NCBI GenBank assembly: GCA_028532985.1
Contig: JANCIK010000006.1
Location: 434,001-498,000 of the forward strand
DNA length: 64,000 nucleotides
Direction: 5' to 3'
Source: Stropharia rugosoannulata
Taxonomy: Eukaryota; Basidiomycota; Agaricomycetes; Agaricales; Strophariaceae
The notes below the pieces were generated by a model. The model made no database searches, was not told the origin of the DNA, and worked only from the letters and a program-made list of their open reading frames with translations. Every line of letters starts with the position of its first letter. Position 1 is the stretch's first letter. Position numbers and translations under genes: made by a program. Positions 32,843 to 45,789 of this stretch are shown here, in pieces.

Positions 32843-33820
32843 GACCTGAAGAAAGGTATGCATATCCGACTTCTTGTCAGCTTATTGTGTAAATACAGCC
32901 GGAGATGTGGCACATGGTAGCTACCCAGATCCGGGCGCCAGCTTGAAATAAATACCGTTTCATAGAATTCAACTGGCTATCTTCCCGGAAATAGAAAGTT
33001 ATTTACCCAATTGGGCGGCATTGCGTACTACTGCATCATTCGTACACTCGCCGCAGCGGGCAAATCCATCGAAAAGTAAAGGTGGACATGTTTAGGCTTA
33101 GGATTAAGCCCCACTGTTTTCGGATACTTCACGCTTTCTCGAAAGTGCCTCTAATTGTCGAGAACAGCCTGTGTCCAACCTTGCAACACTGCTGGGGCCG
33201 CCTACCCATGTTTCATGGCCAAAAATATGCTGGCGTTGAATATGTCATGTCTTCAAATCGACATGTATGGCTCACAAAAGTCGTCGGGGTTCCCTTTAAT
33301 GGCAGTACCGATGCCACCAAAAACATGACATATCTGGAAACATCTTTTTGGTCACCAAACACAGGTCTGGCGCCAGCAGCCTTGTTTGTGCAACCCATGT
33401 CCAATTATCTTGCCTTCCGTGCGTTAGATAGAAGCAATACATTTGCTCATTCAGCCTCATTGATTACATTTACATTTACAAAGACTGTAAAAATACAAAA
33501 TAAAAATACAAGGACGCGAGCGTCATGCTTCCAGAGGAAGTGTTTCCAAAGATTGAGATGCAGCATTGGATGTGGGAGCTTCACGGAATCCCCTAGTAAA
33601 AGGCGAGGGGATTGTTTGTTTGAAGTTCCCACTGCTGCTGTGATAGTGTTTGTCACTGTTGGCACCCTGTAAAAAGAGTTTTGCATTTCGTTCAGCAGAC
33701 TGGGTCAACACGTGACGGGGCGCATTGAGCTGCGCACCAGTGACCGCGCGACGCGCAGTGCGCACCCTGCCATCGGAGCTTATCTGATCCTTCGCTGCTT
33801 GGTTTACAACCATTGCCACA
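32843..33820. other. Intergenic; one 196-codon open frame without support
   Basis: A plus-strand frame at 33082-33672 is open for 196 codons. It has no domain, no splice pattern, and overlapping open frames on the minus strand, so I do not call it. The 3' end is GC-rich and holds the cytidine deaminase promoter. Confidence 0.35.
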
Positions 33821-34536
<716 letters not shown>

Positions 34537-34893
34537 TAAGCAGTGATTACCTTTCTCTCTAATCTTTAAATCAGTATCTGAGATTTTCTCAGATTGCTCA
34601 GATGGTTATACAAGATAGCTTGGAATAACCTATTTTTTTCTTTACCGATTTGTTACCCGTATTTTATATGCAATGGGGACTTCTTGGTGCGATACGTATC
34701 TCCAAAGAAAGTGTTGCTTTAGAAGCACTAGGCCCGACCTGACTTCTAGGAAACCTTAAAGCCTAAATGACTGTTGTTCACACAGTTACAGCTCACCGTC
34801 ATATACTCTACACCTCGTTTGCACCTCGTTTGCACCGCAGCTCTTAGACCTCATTCGTACCCCACACCCACATCTGCAACAGCGATTGTTGCA
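34537..34893. other. Intergenic
   Basis: About 350 bp with no supported gene; contains the cytidine deaminase 3' end and the upstream region of the next gene. Confidence 0.4.
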
Positions 34894-35661
34894 ATGCCGG
34901 CTGAGCCAAGGTTCAAAGATGACAAACTCGAAAACCTGCTCCGAAAATGCGTCATCTTTCCGGCCAATGGCTCACCGACTTGTCTAGCTCATATGTCAAT
35001 CCGAACTGTTACAACTGAAGATACTACGGCAGTGGGGGTAATTAACCGATGTGTAGATATGTCCAGCCGCTTTGGAGACGAGACTCGCAAAACGCGGTTG
35101 CAACTTGTGGGCCGGAACATGTACATATTTTACAACTTGTCTCCGCAACTTCCTGTCAACCTCAGTATTCTCCGTCTTTTCGATGGGCTCACACTTTCGG
35201 AATCGCAGAACAAAAAGCGGCTCTTCTGGCGTGGAGATGTGGTAGCGATGAAGGTCCTTCCTCAGTCTGAGATGATTGATTTCATTGTCCAACCTCTGGA
35301 TACATCTATGTCTGATTTAGACTACTTGGAAAACAAATTACGAGAAACCTTCAACGCGGGAGGACTGGAGAGTGATTTACGATTCGATGAGGAGATGTGT
35401 GAGTAAACTTCTGGACTGGTTCAATAGCACCATAGTAACTGGCGTGTTTTAGGGGAATTTTATGTGACCAGATTCACTGGTCCTTCAGCATTGTTATGGG
35501 GTGCACCGAAGTCGTACTGGGGAGAAAATGCATCAGATAAGGAACGTAAGTACATACGGTCTTCGAACTATTAAACGATAAACGTGTAAATCTCAGAACA
35601 ACATCTATCTGACCTAAATGAGTTACGTGGCATCGTGGGGTGGGTGTTTACTTCCGTGTAA
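34894..35661 (+). CDS. Unknown protein, three exons
   Basis: Exon 1 34894-35398, then an exon from about 35453 and one from about 35599 ending at TAA 35659-35661; the joins keep one frame. I chose the ATG at 34894 because the frame upstream of it reads like non-coding sequence. The protein has FKDDKLENLLRKCVIFPANG, a central FWRGDVVAMKVLP segment and YVTRFTGPSALLWGAPKSYW near the end. I do not recognise the family. It lies 70 bp upstream of an F-box-like gene on the same strand. Confidence 0.45.
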
Positions 35662-35730
35662 TACATTTATGACAGTCTGCTGAAAAGATATAATCTGAGT
35701 AGTCGTCAGCCTATCCCCCCTCACAAGTAC

Positions 35731-36771
35731 ATGAAGTCATTTACTGACATCCCTGGTGCCTTATATTCTGGGATCGAGTCTGTCTTGCGTACTATTACGA
35801 AGACCACGAAGGTGAAGGGACCACCAAGGCTTCCTCAGCATCTAGAGCGCATGATATTTGAAACTTGTGCGCTGGAAAACCCAGAAATTTGCGTGGAACT
35901 TGTCTTGGTAGCGAAGCGGGTGAAGGAATGGTCAGCGTCAAATGACTTCAACTTCGTTTGCAAACTTATAAAGACATATTTTAGGCTTGATCCTATACTT
36001 ATCAGAACGGTCTATATTTCGCGCGACATAGCCGATAAGCGAAATATGGTTACTCTATTGATGAGGAAGCTTGATAACGGGAAACCGATTGAATATTACG
36101 CTGAACATGTCAAAAATGTGGCGCTTTTTGGCTTCTTCATGGATCTAAACACGAGTGAAATCAAGCGCATCTTCTCAATCTGTACAGGCATCACCAATCT
36201 TGCTATCAACGCCGCGATTGACGACAGAAATCTTTTCGGAAGGCAACAGGCTTGGTCTGATCTGCGGCGATTAACCTTCAACCTCAACAGGCACTCATCG
36301 GAGCACGATTTTGGCCATCCTGCTTTTCGAAACCTTACACATCTTCATCTATTGGACGATGATGAAGATTGGGCTTATTACACAGGGTGGCACAACCTCG
36401 TCAATCTCACCCATCTAGCTTTAGCTTGCTCTGGTTCACCGGAGAATACACTCCCATTAATCAAAAGCCTTCCAAAGGTCCGGTACGTGGCTCTAGCCTT
36501 CTACCGTGTCGGGGAGAAATATACCTATGCAAGAGCTACCGTTGACCACAGTCCACACATGCGAGCAGCGTGGGGGGAACAAGTCGTATTCTTCAGGGAA
36601 ATCCCTGCATTGGATTGGGAAAGAGGCGCACGAGGCAATGGTGATTTCTGGGACCTTGTCGAAAAAGAAGTACAGAGTCGCCTCCCAGTTCAGGATGGCG
36701 CCGCAGACAAGAAGAAGAAGAAAAAGAAGAAGAAAACCAAAAAGTCCCTTCAGGATGGGTTGGACGTGTAA
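35731..36771 (+). CDS. F-box/LRR-like protein with poly-lysine tail
   Basis: A single 346-codon frame. After a short start comes LPQHLERMIFETCALENPEI, the Leu-Pro-x2-Leu opening typical of fungal F-box-like domains. It is followed by LRR-like spacing: FRNLTHLHLLDDDEDW, HNLVNLTHLALACSG, LIKSLPKVRYVAL. Such proteins are numerous in Agaricomycetes; classical F-box proteins present substrates to SCF ubiquitin ligases, but partners here are unknown. The C-terminus carries a run of about ten lysines encoded by mixed AAG/AAA codons (near 36709-36740), which may act as a nuclear or nucleolar signal (inference). Confidence 0.6.
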   Translation: MKSFTDIPGALYSGIESVLRTITKTTKVKGPPRLPQHLERMIFETCALENPEICVELVLVAKRVKEWSASNDFNFVCKLIKTYFRLDPILIRTVYISRDIADKRNMVTLLMRKLDNGKPIEYYAEHVKNVALFGFFMDLNTSEIKRIFSICTGITNLAINAAIDDRNLFGRQQAWSDLRRLTFNLNRHSSEHDFGHPAFRNLTHLHLLDDDEDWAYYTGWHNLVNLTHLALACSGSPENTLPLIKSLPKVRYVALAFYRVGEKYTYARATVDHSPHMRAAWGEQVVFFREIPALDWERGARGNGDFWDLVEKEVQSRLPVQDGAADKKKKKKKKKTKKSLQDGLDV

Positions 36772-37141
36772 ACAAAGTACCATCTATGTGTTTGTAGTGA
36801 TTGTTCGAAGACCTATTACTTTTTCGTGACACCTCCAAAATTGTTAAGTTGACAAGGACGCACCTCAAAATAATGACTTGCGTCCGAGCAGAAAGCCCGG
36901 TATCCGACCCGGGACCACCAGTGCACACAGAAATTCTCAGAAATGGGCGAGCAACAGGCGAGCTTATAATTTCGTCCTAATGTATTTCTGGCAGCTCATG
37001 GTATGCTATACGCTAGCCATGCCTCTCCGCTACTCTGATCTCCTCCGACCCATCCACTTAGCACAGATGCCACAGCAGTTTTGGCCACCCATCCGGCTAA
37101 TATTATCCCTGTGCTGAAAATCGGATGGATGTCAAGTATCA

Positions 37142-38332
37142 CTAAACGACGATTTCAGCTAGTCGCTTAAAGAAAGGACGAGAATATATGCTACCTCGAA
37201 GCCCGAATCCAGCGCACATGCCTCCTAAAATATTCCGTACTATCCACTCGCGGTCCAGTTTATCATCGTCAAATATTTGTATAGCATTTGTTAGAAAGGA
37301 TGTGGAGTTATCCGAGAGCAGTTTGGTCCACTCCGGCAGCGGGGTGTGTATTTGCGACAATGTTGGGAGCCAAATGGTAAGGAGGAAAAGAAGAAAGAGT
37401 TTGATGATGGATGAGTAGAACAAACTGAAAGAAATCATGGAAAGTCTCGGAGGCGAGTCAAAAAAAAAATCTCTAGCATTATTGAGATGTCCCATACCGG
37501 AATTCCTTGCGCGTGCCTGATTCATCAGCGTCGTTGGACACAGTCCGCTGTATGAGGGTTACAAGCGCCATCAAGAGATGGCAGGCGAAAGCAATTCCGC
37601 CGTGGAAAACAAGAGTCTCTATTATTTGCATGAGTAGTCATATATGCAGGTTCATATTGAGGTTCGTACCAGCAGCTGTACCCAGAAACACACGCAGAAA
37701 CGCATATGCGGACTCTTTGGTCCATCTTGTGACTTCCGGTGAATATGTGTCTTTGTCTAGCTCTGTCAATATTAAGAGGCATATATGCACGATTTTGAGA
37801 CTGACTGAGGTAACTATATCTAATGACTACAAGAACGTCAGCGTTCGAAAGGGGAAAGGTAAGGTATTGAAACTCACAGGCGTCACAAAAGACTAAGGCA
37901 CAGCCAAGTTGGCAAAGACGTAACCAATGTTCCTTTCAACACATTCAGTTCCCTCGTATATGTAGATGGAAATGGCAAAACACACGACTTCAGTAGCTCC
38001 TTTTTCTACAGTCCCTGGGTCGCCGTCGTCCTTCACTTCACTGCCCTTTCTTCCTTTCAGTCTCCTCGGTGGAGTGCCTCGATTGTAGATAAGATGCCGA
38101 TATACTCCCAGTTTCAGGAGGACTAAGTCGAGCAGTATCGTTAACGAGTCATGTTCAACATATGGGTCGACAAATTCATGGCATCTGGACTACTTGATAT
38201 AACGTTCAGTGCTTCAGTCTTTGATGGTAATGATTATACACTAACGCATTGCTCAAGTCGCAGGTTGGTTTCTGTTTCATAGACAGTGTACAGGTAGCGC
38301 ACAGGCCATGTACATGAAGTGCAGATGGGCAT
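37142..38332 (-). CDS. ARV1: ARV1 family ER lipid-homeostasis protein
   Basis: Exon 1 (38332-38246) starts MPICTSCTWPVRYLYTVYET and ends EQC. A 56-bp intron leads to SRCHEFVDPYVEHDSL, so the zinc-ribbon pairs CTSC and CSRC of the ARV1 homology domain are completed across the splice. Then LTILLDLVLLKLGVYRHLIY, the most conserved ARV1 stretch. Later exons carry hydrophobic helices (VHICLLILTEL, LVFHGGIAFACHLLMALVTL, LFYSSIIKLFLLFLLTIWLP) and DDKLDREWIVRNILGGMCAG. ARV1 is an ER membrane protein affecting sterol distribution and GPI-anchor synthesis. The splice sites between about 37900 and 37640 were not fixed, so total length is approximate. It converges with the F-box-like gene. Confidence 0.8.
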
Positions 38333-38864
38333 TTCGTTTGAAACTTGAAAGCAGGTCGGTAAGTCGGGTCGCGGCCCGTTCAACAAGGCGGACTGCCGCT
38401 GTTTTTCTCACCACCACGATGAGCTATGTCAGTCATTCAAATGTTTACCGTTCGCTTCTGCTTCGCACCATTCAACGAGCTGGCGGTACTTCATTGAAAA
38501 CAACGGAATGCTATCTCGTTTTCAGTGCTTGAAAAAGACAAATGGCAGTTATTAGACATTCGACACGGGCTGACGCTCAATCGGCAAGCACGGGTACTTC
38601 TGATCAATTTGCTAGCACCGAACATAAGACTGTAGCGTCTGCGTTACTGCCTCAAGGTATAGTCATTGCAGAACTTATTAATATCAATGCCTTAAAATAC
38701 ATATGCTCAGTACAAAAATCGAATGACCAGTACCAAGAATCCATTAGACAAGGCGATTGGGTCATGCCGGCAAACATGATTGCGTCGACGTCGAAAACGT
38801 CTGCTGCGGGCCCAGGTGTGATATATACGCGCCGTAGTTGAAAGGATCTCTTTAAATCATAATC

Positions 38865-41800
38865 ATGGCAGTACTCAAAATCAAAATTCCTGTTCAAAGA
38901 GGCAAAAAGAAATTGACTGGAGGTTCTGTGCGTACAAGTAAAATTGACAAAGGTGCTAGTCGTTCGTTTTATGTAACTTACTGTCTCGAGTGTTAAACAC
39001 GTTTCTCTCTTAGGCAAACAACCTATGAGATATGATAGCATTTCACCTCAGGATAACATGAACCATAATCTCGACGCCGATGTAGAAACGTTAACAATGA
39101 CATCTGCATCAATTCTCAAGAGCACTCCGAAAGGTCAGTGCAACCTTGCAATATTTTGAAACTCATGTATAACAACTGAAACCATGTCACTTAGGAAATA
39201 AGCGTGTACGGGAGGACGAGGAAATGCAGGATTGTAAACCAAGTAAAAGCGCGAAAAAATCCTTCAATAGTGCGGTCACCAGGGCCAAAAAGACGACTGC
39301 GGCATCAGCGAAGAAATCAAAAGGTAGGTGCATTGTCTTCCAATTTTTGAAACTAATCACTGACAGTATCTCTCAGCGAAGAGCAATGTGAACGGCATCT
39401 GTGAATTGAAATGGAAACTTTTGGATGAGCTACTCGAGCATGACCTGAGAACAGATTTCAACGTTACCGGGGTATCTCATGCGGCCGAAGCTAATCGCAG
39501 ACCTCGCATCTGGACCAATGTAAGCTTCTAATCACAAACCATGATGTCTCGCATACTAGATTTTTTATCAGAATAGGAAGGAACTGCTTGCTATGATGCC
39601 AGAAATGACGGGGCCTACGTGTGTAAACGGCGTTTCATGGAAACTTTATGAAACTCCGTTAATTGTGCTGGACGAATTCAACCCGTGTTTCCGTATCGTT
39701 AAACGAGAGCAGGACTCATTATTGCTGGATCTCGTCACGTACGTGTCGTATCATAGATGGACATCGTCCAATTGTTGTCCAACCTAATCAATCTTTCTAG
39801 GACTAGGGATTTTGTTTGCCCTATGCCCGCTGAAGCTGCAGTTGAAACATCGAAAATGATTGTGCATGCCCGTCCTCCGTCACCATTCAGAGAACCTACG
39901 AATATCGAAGAGAAACCGACAGAGACCAAAATCAAACGCAGACGACGAGCCCCGCGCTACAAATCTATCGAACCTGACAAGCCAACCCGTATCAATGCCG
40001 GTACAGCTCACGCATTTCCGTCAAATGAGATTCCATCTATAACCTTTGAGATTGACCCAGAGAAATTTGTTGAGTCCCGATCAGGCGTTGATGCCTCATC
40101 TATACCCACTACGATAAAGCTTGAACCACACCCGGAGAAAGAGTCATCATTGCAAGGCGGCGTTGTAACTGAGGTGGCAGCTCCCTTCCATCGAGTGTCA
40201 CCCTCAACAGGTTCGAGTAATCAACTTGTCCACATGTTACCTAACAGACAAATTAACACCAGAAATCTAGAGATTATCAGCGAATTTTTTGAAGATACTT
40301 TCAAAACGCTCAACTTAGGTGATTGGCTTCTCTACTCCGGATTGAATTTACTGTGATCTCTAGCGAGATGTTTTAGCAAAACCTCCGGCGCCGTCGCCTG
40401 GCGTGACAGACGTCATTGAAAGGGCATACAGCCCCTTCTCCATGTATGTGTATTCGAATGACACTGATGATGGAGGGATACCTCAGGAGGGCAATAGTAG
40501 CGTTCACCCTGCACCAACAACCCACAACTCTTCGGAGTATCCGCCCATGGCCACATCATTAATGAATGGGAATGAAAATCCCCAAGAGGAAATATGGCGT
40601 CTGGATACCTCTCTTGACCTTCAGCCTGTGCCCAATCATGAAGGCAGAATGGGCGCAATCACGTCCAATAACTTAGAGAGTATCCCGCGATATATGGGCG
40701 CATACATCGCTAACGGATCACCCACAACAGCGAAGCGTAAACGCCAATCAGAACAATATGATGCAAGTTATGTCGGTGTCGAAGCACTTGGTCTAACTGG
40801 GCTAGAGGGAAGGGGCCTTGTGTTCGAAACAGTTACGAGTCTCGCAGAGCTTGAAGCATCATGCAGCGCGCCACCATATGTTGCTCTTGCCGACAACCCC
40901 CCAGCCGACACTCTGTTAGATTCAAGACTCCATATGATCCGTTCCGACCAGGCATTTGATGATATGGTTCTCGTCGACTCTGCTAATGGTACCGGCATCA
41001 AGACTGAACTCATCACCAACAGTATTATACCGAGTGTCACACAGAGTTTATCAGAATACATCCCTTTGCCTATCCCGGAAGAATTGCAAGCAATGGTTGA
41101 CTCGTACCTATTCGGCCGACCATTGACTCTCATGTCTTCTAACGCATATATTCAGACGCATTGGTCGACCAAACTTCCAGACGAATACGGTTATGCTATG
41201 ATGGGATACTTCAAGATCCTGGGCGTACAGGTGTGTCAAATATGTGTTGTATGGCGGTCCTGCCCCTAACAGCTATTATTACAGGAAGTTCGGATTCCTA
41301 TGGAAGCAGATGTCGATACGAATCTCTCAAACGCCGTTATATCTGGCAGAGTCCAATGGAAATTTCATCTGAAATGGTATCCTGGCGGGGAGAAATACCT
41401 CTTGCCCGAACATTCTAATCATGAACATCCTTGGTGGAGTCCTCCGCCTCCTTCGTTAGAGCAAGACGACGACCATCCCATGGGCGACACAAGGATTCAG
41501 GAATCAAAAGAAGATGAAATCCAGTCGTTTTCTGACGACGACGACGTCGAAGCGTCATATGAGACGACACCACGATACAGAGACGCTCGCAAGCGGCATT
41601 ACGAGTACAAGTTCAGAAACAATCCTTTGGATGACCACTATTACAGCCTCTTGCCATTGCATTTGCTCATTCCCTTTGGCCCCAAGTATCTGGATAGTTC
41701 GCTCCCAAAAGGCTGGCTGTGCAAGGACTGCGGAAGAATGAACTTCCAGGATGCGCTGAGGCATCGCAGCTGTCCGAGCTCGTTCTGCATGGTACGAAAG

Positions 41801-43025
41801 ATTAGAGCTAACCTTTCCATGGTCTCCTTTTCTCACATACACCTACTTTGGTAGGACAAGCCCCCTCCTGTGGCATCCTATGCCCATGATCTATTTTTGC
41901 TGCGGGATCCGCAGGAACAGTTGCCACTTTCCACTCCGCTGAACGCATATCCCCTATGGCTTACGGTCAGGAAAGTCAATGAATTTGACTGTGGGATAAA
42001 GACGTTCTCGTATAATCTCGAGGAAGTCCCTAATGTTTTCATGAAGCATATATTCACAAGTAACGCACTGCCGCTCCAAGCTGATGCTAGTAGTCTGCTC
42101 TCCGATATCCAAATAAACGTGCCTTTGAAACGATCTCTTGTCGATAATAGTGAGTGTAAGAATCTTTTTGTGTACAAAAATATGATTGACTGTTTGCTGT
42201 CCAGGTCCTTATTTTACTTGGTCAGGTAAGTGTCCTAAAGACATAGCAACGCCTTTGGATACAGTATGGCCAAATATTCCATCTACTATGAATGAAGCGA
42301 AGAATTTCCTCGTTTCTCGGGTTCGATCCTTCTCGGGTATCGATGATAAGCTGTTCAGTATCAATCGCCTAAAGATACTTGCATGGATCACTGCGGGGAC
42401 CAGGAAGGTGCGTGCTAACTATTGACGTGGTGGGTTAATTCTATTTCAAGCGTTTACCTTGACTTTCAGAGCACCGATCACATTCACGCCAAGACTAAAT
42501 CAGTCATATTCTGTGCGCTCGGTTGCACTGTCGTGCTGCTGATTTATCCCGGGTCGTTAAAGGGGATGAATGCACCTAAGGACGCGGTACAAGAGTCCAC
42601 GCGCAGTCAGGTGCCTGAGATCCTTCCAGTCGACGAAGCAGCAGATGCTCAGGAAGATGTGCCCTCCGGGTGGATAGCTGATTTACAGGCAGACGGCGAC
42701 GAAGTGGCTCAAGAGGTGACGACTATCTCGAAGAAAACTAAAAGTGCCCCGAAAGCGGAGAGACTCACCTTTTCTTTTGTGCTCATGCACGGGGATATTT
42801 TGGTGCTTCACGGAGATGAATTTGAGGTACGATCCCTGTGTCTGGTGTGAGATGTACTGAATATATTGGCTATCTATCTTTATTTTAGTATTCTGTCAAG
42901 CGGGATGGGACTTCCTTGCGTAAGTGCCGCATTGCCTATATATCTATAATCTCAGGTCTTCGCCACGACTCATAACCATATCTGTAGTTTTGATTGCATC
43001 TCATGATTCAACGGAGCACGGTTAA
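38865..43025 (+). CDS. Large multi-exon nuclear-type protein with AlkB-like C-terminal region
   Basis: About a dozen exons from ATG 38865 to TAA 43023-43025. The N-terminal third is basic and disordered, with likely nuclear signals (VQRGKKKL, KIKRRRRAPRYKS). The middle has WKLYETPLIVLDEFNPCFRI and a long acidic/Ser-rich linker. Around 41690-41790 is a Cys motif, GWLCKDCGRMNFQDALRHRS continuing CPSSFC, likely zinc-binding. The C-terminal region reads FMKHIFTSN, RLKILAWITAGTRK, VIFCALGCTVVLLIYP and FSFVLMHGDILVLHGDEFEY then SVKRDGTSLLLIAS. The last block resembles the strand pair ...L-x-H-G-D-h-L-V-h-x-G-x... of AlkB-type 2OG-Fe(II) oxygenases. The usual distal His is not obvious (YSVKR in its place), so catalytic activity is doubtful. 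Agaricomycetes have many relatives; function unknown. Confidence 0.55.
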
Positions 43026-43299
43026 TTTTATTTTTGCATAAAGCTGCCGCGGCAGTTTTATATATATAACCACCTTGTCTGTAATGCGCTGTGTAATTAT
43101 CCTTCAATTTGTGGAATGTAGCTTCTTGTATCTATGTACATGGCCATGGGGTGGCATTGATGGTGTCTTGGGACGTGGAGGCTCAAAGTGGGCTGTTGTC
43201 TGAGCCGTGGATGAATGTGCGCCCTTTCGGAGTAAGCCCTGTATGGACACAAGGTGATCTGCTGTAAGCCGCTCTTGTTCTTCTACCAACAAAGCACCG

Positions 43300-45789
43300 A
43301 TGACGACTGGCGCAACACAACCATCCACCGAGCACGAGTGGGGTCGAGGTATCTCCAAATGTACATTATGCATCATTCTCGCAGCTAATTGTGTCATATT
43401 CAAGTCCTTATATGCGGGGGAACGGACTGGTGCGTTTTCGTCCATTCTCACACTACCAACCCCAACCAATTCTCCCGTCCTCCACCTCCATAGGCCCAAA
43501 CTCGGTCGCAAAGAACGCTCAGGGGGCGCTGGCGGTGACGCAGCGGAGTCGCAGTGCGTTATTTCACCGGGTTCTTGTGCGTACATTGATGCTTAACCTT
43601 CCTTCCCCAGAAGCCCCGACCTGCTTGAACCGTATCTACTGCGTTCACTTCTCAATGTCAAGACTGTTTCCATCCATACATCCTGCAACGGATGCCACTT
43701 TGTTGTGCTCGACATTGAGGGCAATGCCTGGCTCTTCGGACGCAACGGCTTTTCCTGCCTTGGCATTCCCGACGTCGAATTCATTTCGGAAAACGCGCCT
43801 CGTCTAGTCACCCCGGTCGACCTGGGGGCTCCCAAAGGCACCAAGTTTGTACATGCAGCATGCGGAAGGAACCATACGCTCTTGGTAGGAAGCAATGGTA
43901 CCGTTTGGACTGCAGGGCAGAATAACCTTGGTCAAGTGAGTGTCGTCTGCGCAATCAAATTCACTAAAGTCCTAAGCTACGCTACTAGTGCGGCCAATCC
44001 ATATGTCCCGAAGTTTCTTCTTTCTCGCCCGTCCCGGTCATTCATGGAGGGCAGAAGGAACACGTCGTCCAAGCATCTGCGGGTGTAACGTTCTCTATTG
44101 TCCGCACTGAATCGGGAAAAGGTGAGCTCGACCAACTTGCCCAATTTGATGTATCCATCTCAAGCTCTCCTAGTCTTCTCGTTTGGCAGTGCGGAAAAAG
44201 GTCAACTTGGGAATGGGACGACCGGGGAGCGGATTACAACAGGGAATAAGACGTCGTATGATATCGAAGTCCATCCTGGTAGGTCTCCTCCTCTAGCGAA
44301 CCCAACTTTGTCTTACTTATATGCTTTCGTAGTTTATATCAAGGAGTTGGACGGAAAGAAGATAGTCGATATTGCCTCTGGACAACAGCACACCATTGCT
44401 CTAGATCAAGCCGGGTTCGCTCCTTCGCTTTTATACGGTGTGTCACCGCTGACTCTTATTACACTTACAGTGTTGTATACGTCTGGGGGTATAATGGATA
44501 TTGCCGACTTGGGCTTGGAAATCAAGTTGACGCATTGAAACCCAAGGTGGTTCCTCAGGTACATATATGCGCCGTAAAAAAAGAGTATTATGACTTTTAA
44601 CCAACATCCCGACTAGTTTGCTGGTCCTAACGAAGCTACCATGGCCTCGGGCATAGCTGCAGGCCCCTCTAACAGCGTCGTTATTGACAAGCAAGGAATG
44701 TACTGGATGGCAGGGAAGGTGAGTACCATAATTAGGAAATATGGAAAATTGCAGACTGAAGTGATTTTCAGTGGAAAACCAGTGGGGAGGGTAAGACCTA
44801 TTGCGTATTTTTTGTATTTATATAATGTTTACGTGGTTAGGTTCATCCGGTTCGCCCTACTCTTCCTTCAGATATATGCAAGACGTCATGTATGCTGTTC
44901 TTTTCTAAATGTGTGCAATTATTCTGATCATAACAACCTACGTGTAGGGGCTGCAAGGCTCTCCTTGTACGTTCTGGAGGTGTAACCCACTGGCTAGTTA
45001 CGCCCGATGACGATGGCTCGCCCATGACTGTTTGCTGGGGTCAGAACGCTAATAACGGTATCTATACCTCCCGTTTCTTTTCAGTCCCACTGTACTCACA
45101 TTTCCAGGCGAGCTTGGTCTCGGACCTGAAGAGCGCAAAAGCGCAAGCAAACCCACCCGCAATCTTATGCTTGTGGGAATCAATGTTATCGAGTAAGCTT
45201 CATCCATGCGAGCTGTTATTTGTTTACTGAACAATCATAAGTATTGCTGCGGGGCAGAATACCACGTTGCTTCTTGCGAAGCCGACTGAGAAATTCTCTG
45301 ATATGCCTCGTCACCCCGAGGACGTTAACCCACCCAACGCATGCGTTGGGTGCAAGAAGGACTACGGGGAAGATGATTCCCCGTTGGAGTGTGACAAGGT
45401 ACGTGTTTCTTGTTCTATTTAATATTATGCCCTTGCTTACAGAAGTGTAGTGCGACGCGCCTTGGCACCTACAGTGCCTCAGCCCACCATTAAGTTCTGT
45501 TCCGGACGGCGAATGGTTCTGTCCGGACTGTGAAGATGACCCCGGCGCGCCCGTCGGTGCATGGGCTAAGGAACGCAAGACCAAGCCCAAGAAGGCGACC
45601 AAACGGGCTGCGAGCCCAGCCGCGGACGACTCTGAGGCCATGGAAAATGGTGGGAAACGAAAAGCGCCGCCGAAAGCTACCAAGGCCGCTGGTGCGCTTC
45701 TTGCATCATTATAGCTGTGTTTCACTAATGTGTTCTTCCCGTCTTTCCTTTTAGCCTCCGCGCCCGCGCCTAAGAAAAAGAAGCAATGA
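43300..45789 (+). CDS. RCC1-repeat protein with C-terminal PHD finger
   Basis: Starts ATG 43300. Exons 43300-43348, 43405-43429 (25-bp microexon), 43494-43553 and 43611-43935 join in phase, and further short exons follow to TGA 45787-45789. RCC1-like blades: VLICGGTDWPKLGRK, GNAWLFGRNGFSCLG, VHAACGRNHTLLVGSNGTVW, VFSFGSAEKGQLGNGTTGE, VDIASGQQHTIALDQ, VYVWGYNGYCRLGLG, VCWGQNANNGELGLGP and AAGQNTTLLLAK. A PHD finger follows: CVGCKKDYGEDDSPLECDKC, then APWHLQCLSPPL, WFCPDCEDD, a full C4HC3 set. The tail is Lys/Ala rich (KKATKRAASPAADDSEAMEN). RCC1 propellers bind chromatin or GTPases; PHD fingers read histone H3 tails. The combination suggests a chromatin-bound factor (inference). I know similar fusions from basidiomycetes. 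Confidence 0.8.

Noticed and set aside
33082..33672. 196-codon plus-strand frame
   Set aside because: No domain, no introns and competing open frames on the minus strand; composition does not look coding.
38865..43025. Assignment as a TET/JBP DNA-modifying enzyme, tempting because such genes accompany KDZ elements in mushrooms
   Set aside because: I see no TET/JBP H-x-D motif or signature; the blocks fit an AlkB-like pattern better and even that is uncertain.
43104..43586. 160-codon minus-strand frame over the start of the RCC1-PHD gene
   Set aside because: The plus-strand exon chain here splices in phase into conserved RCC1 N-terminal residues; the minus frame has no domain or splice support.
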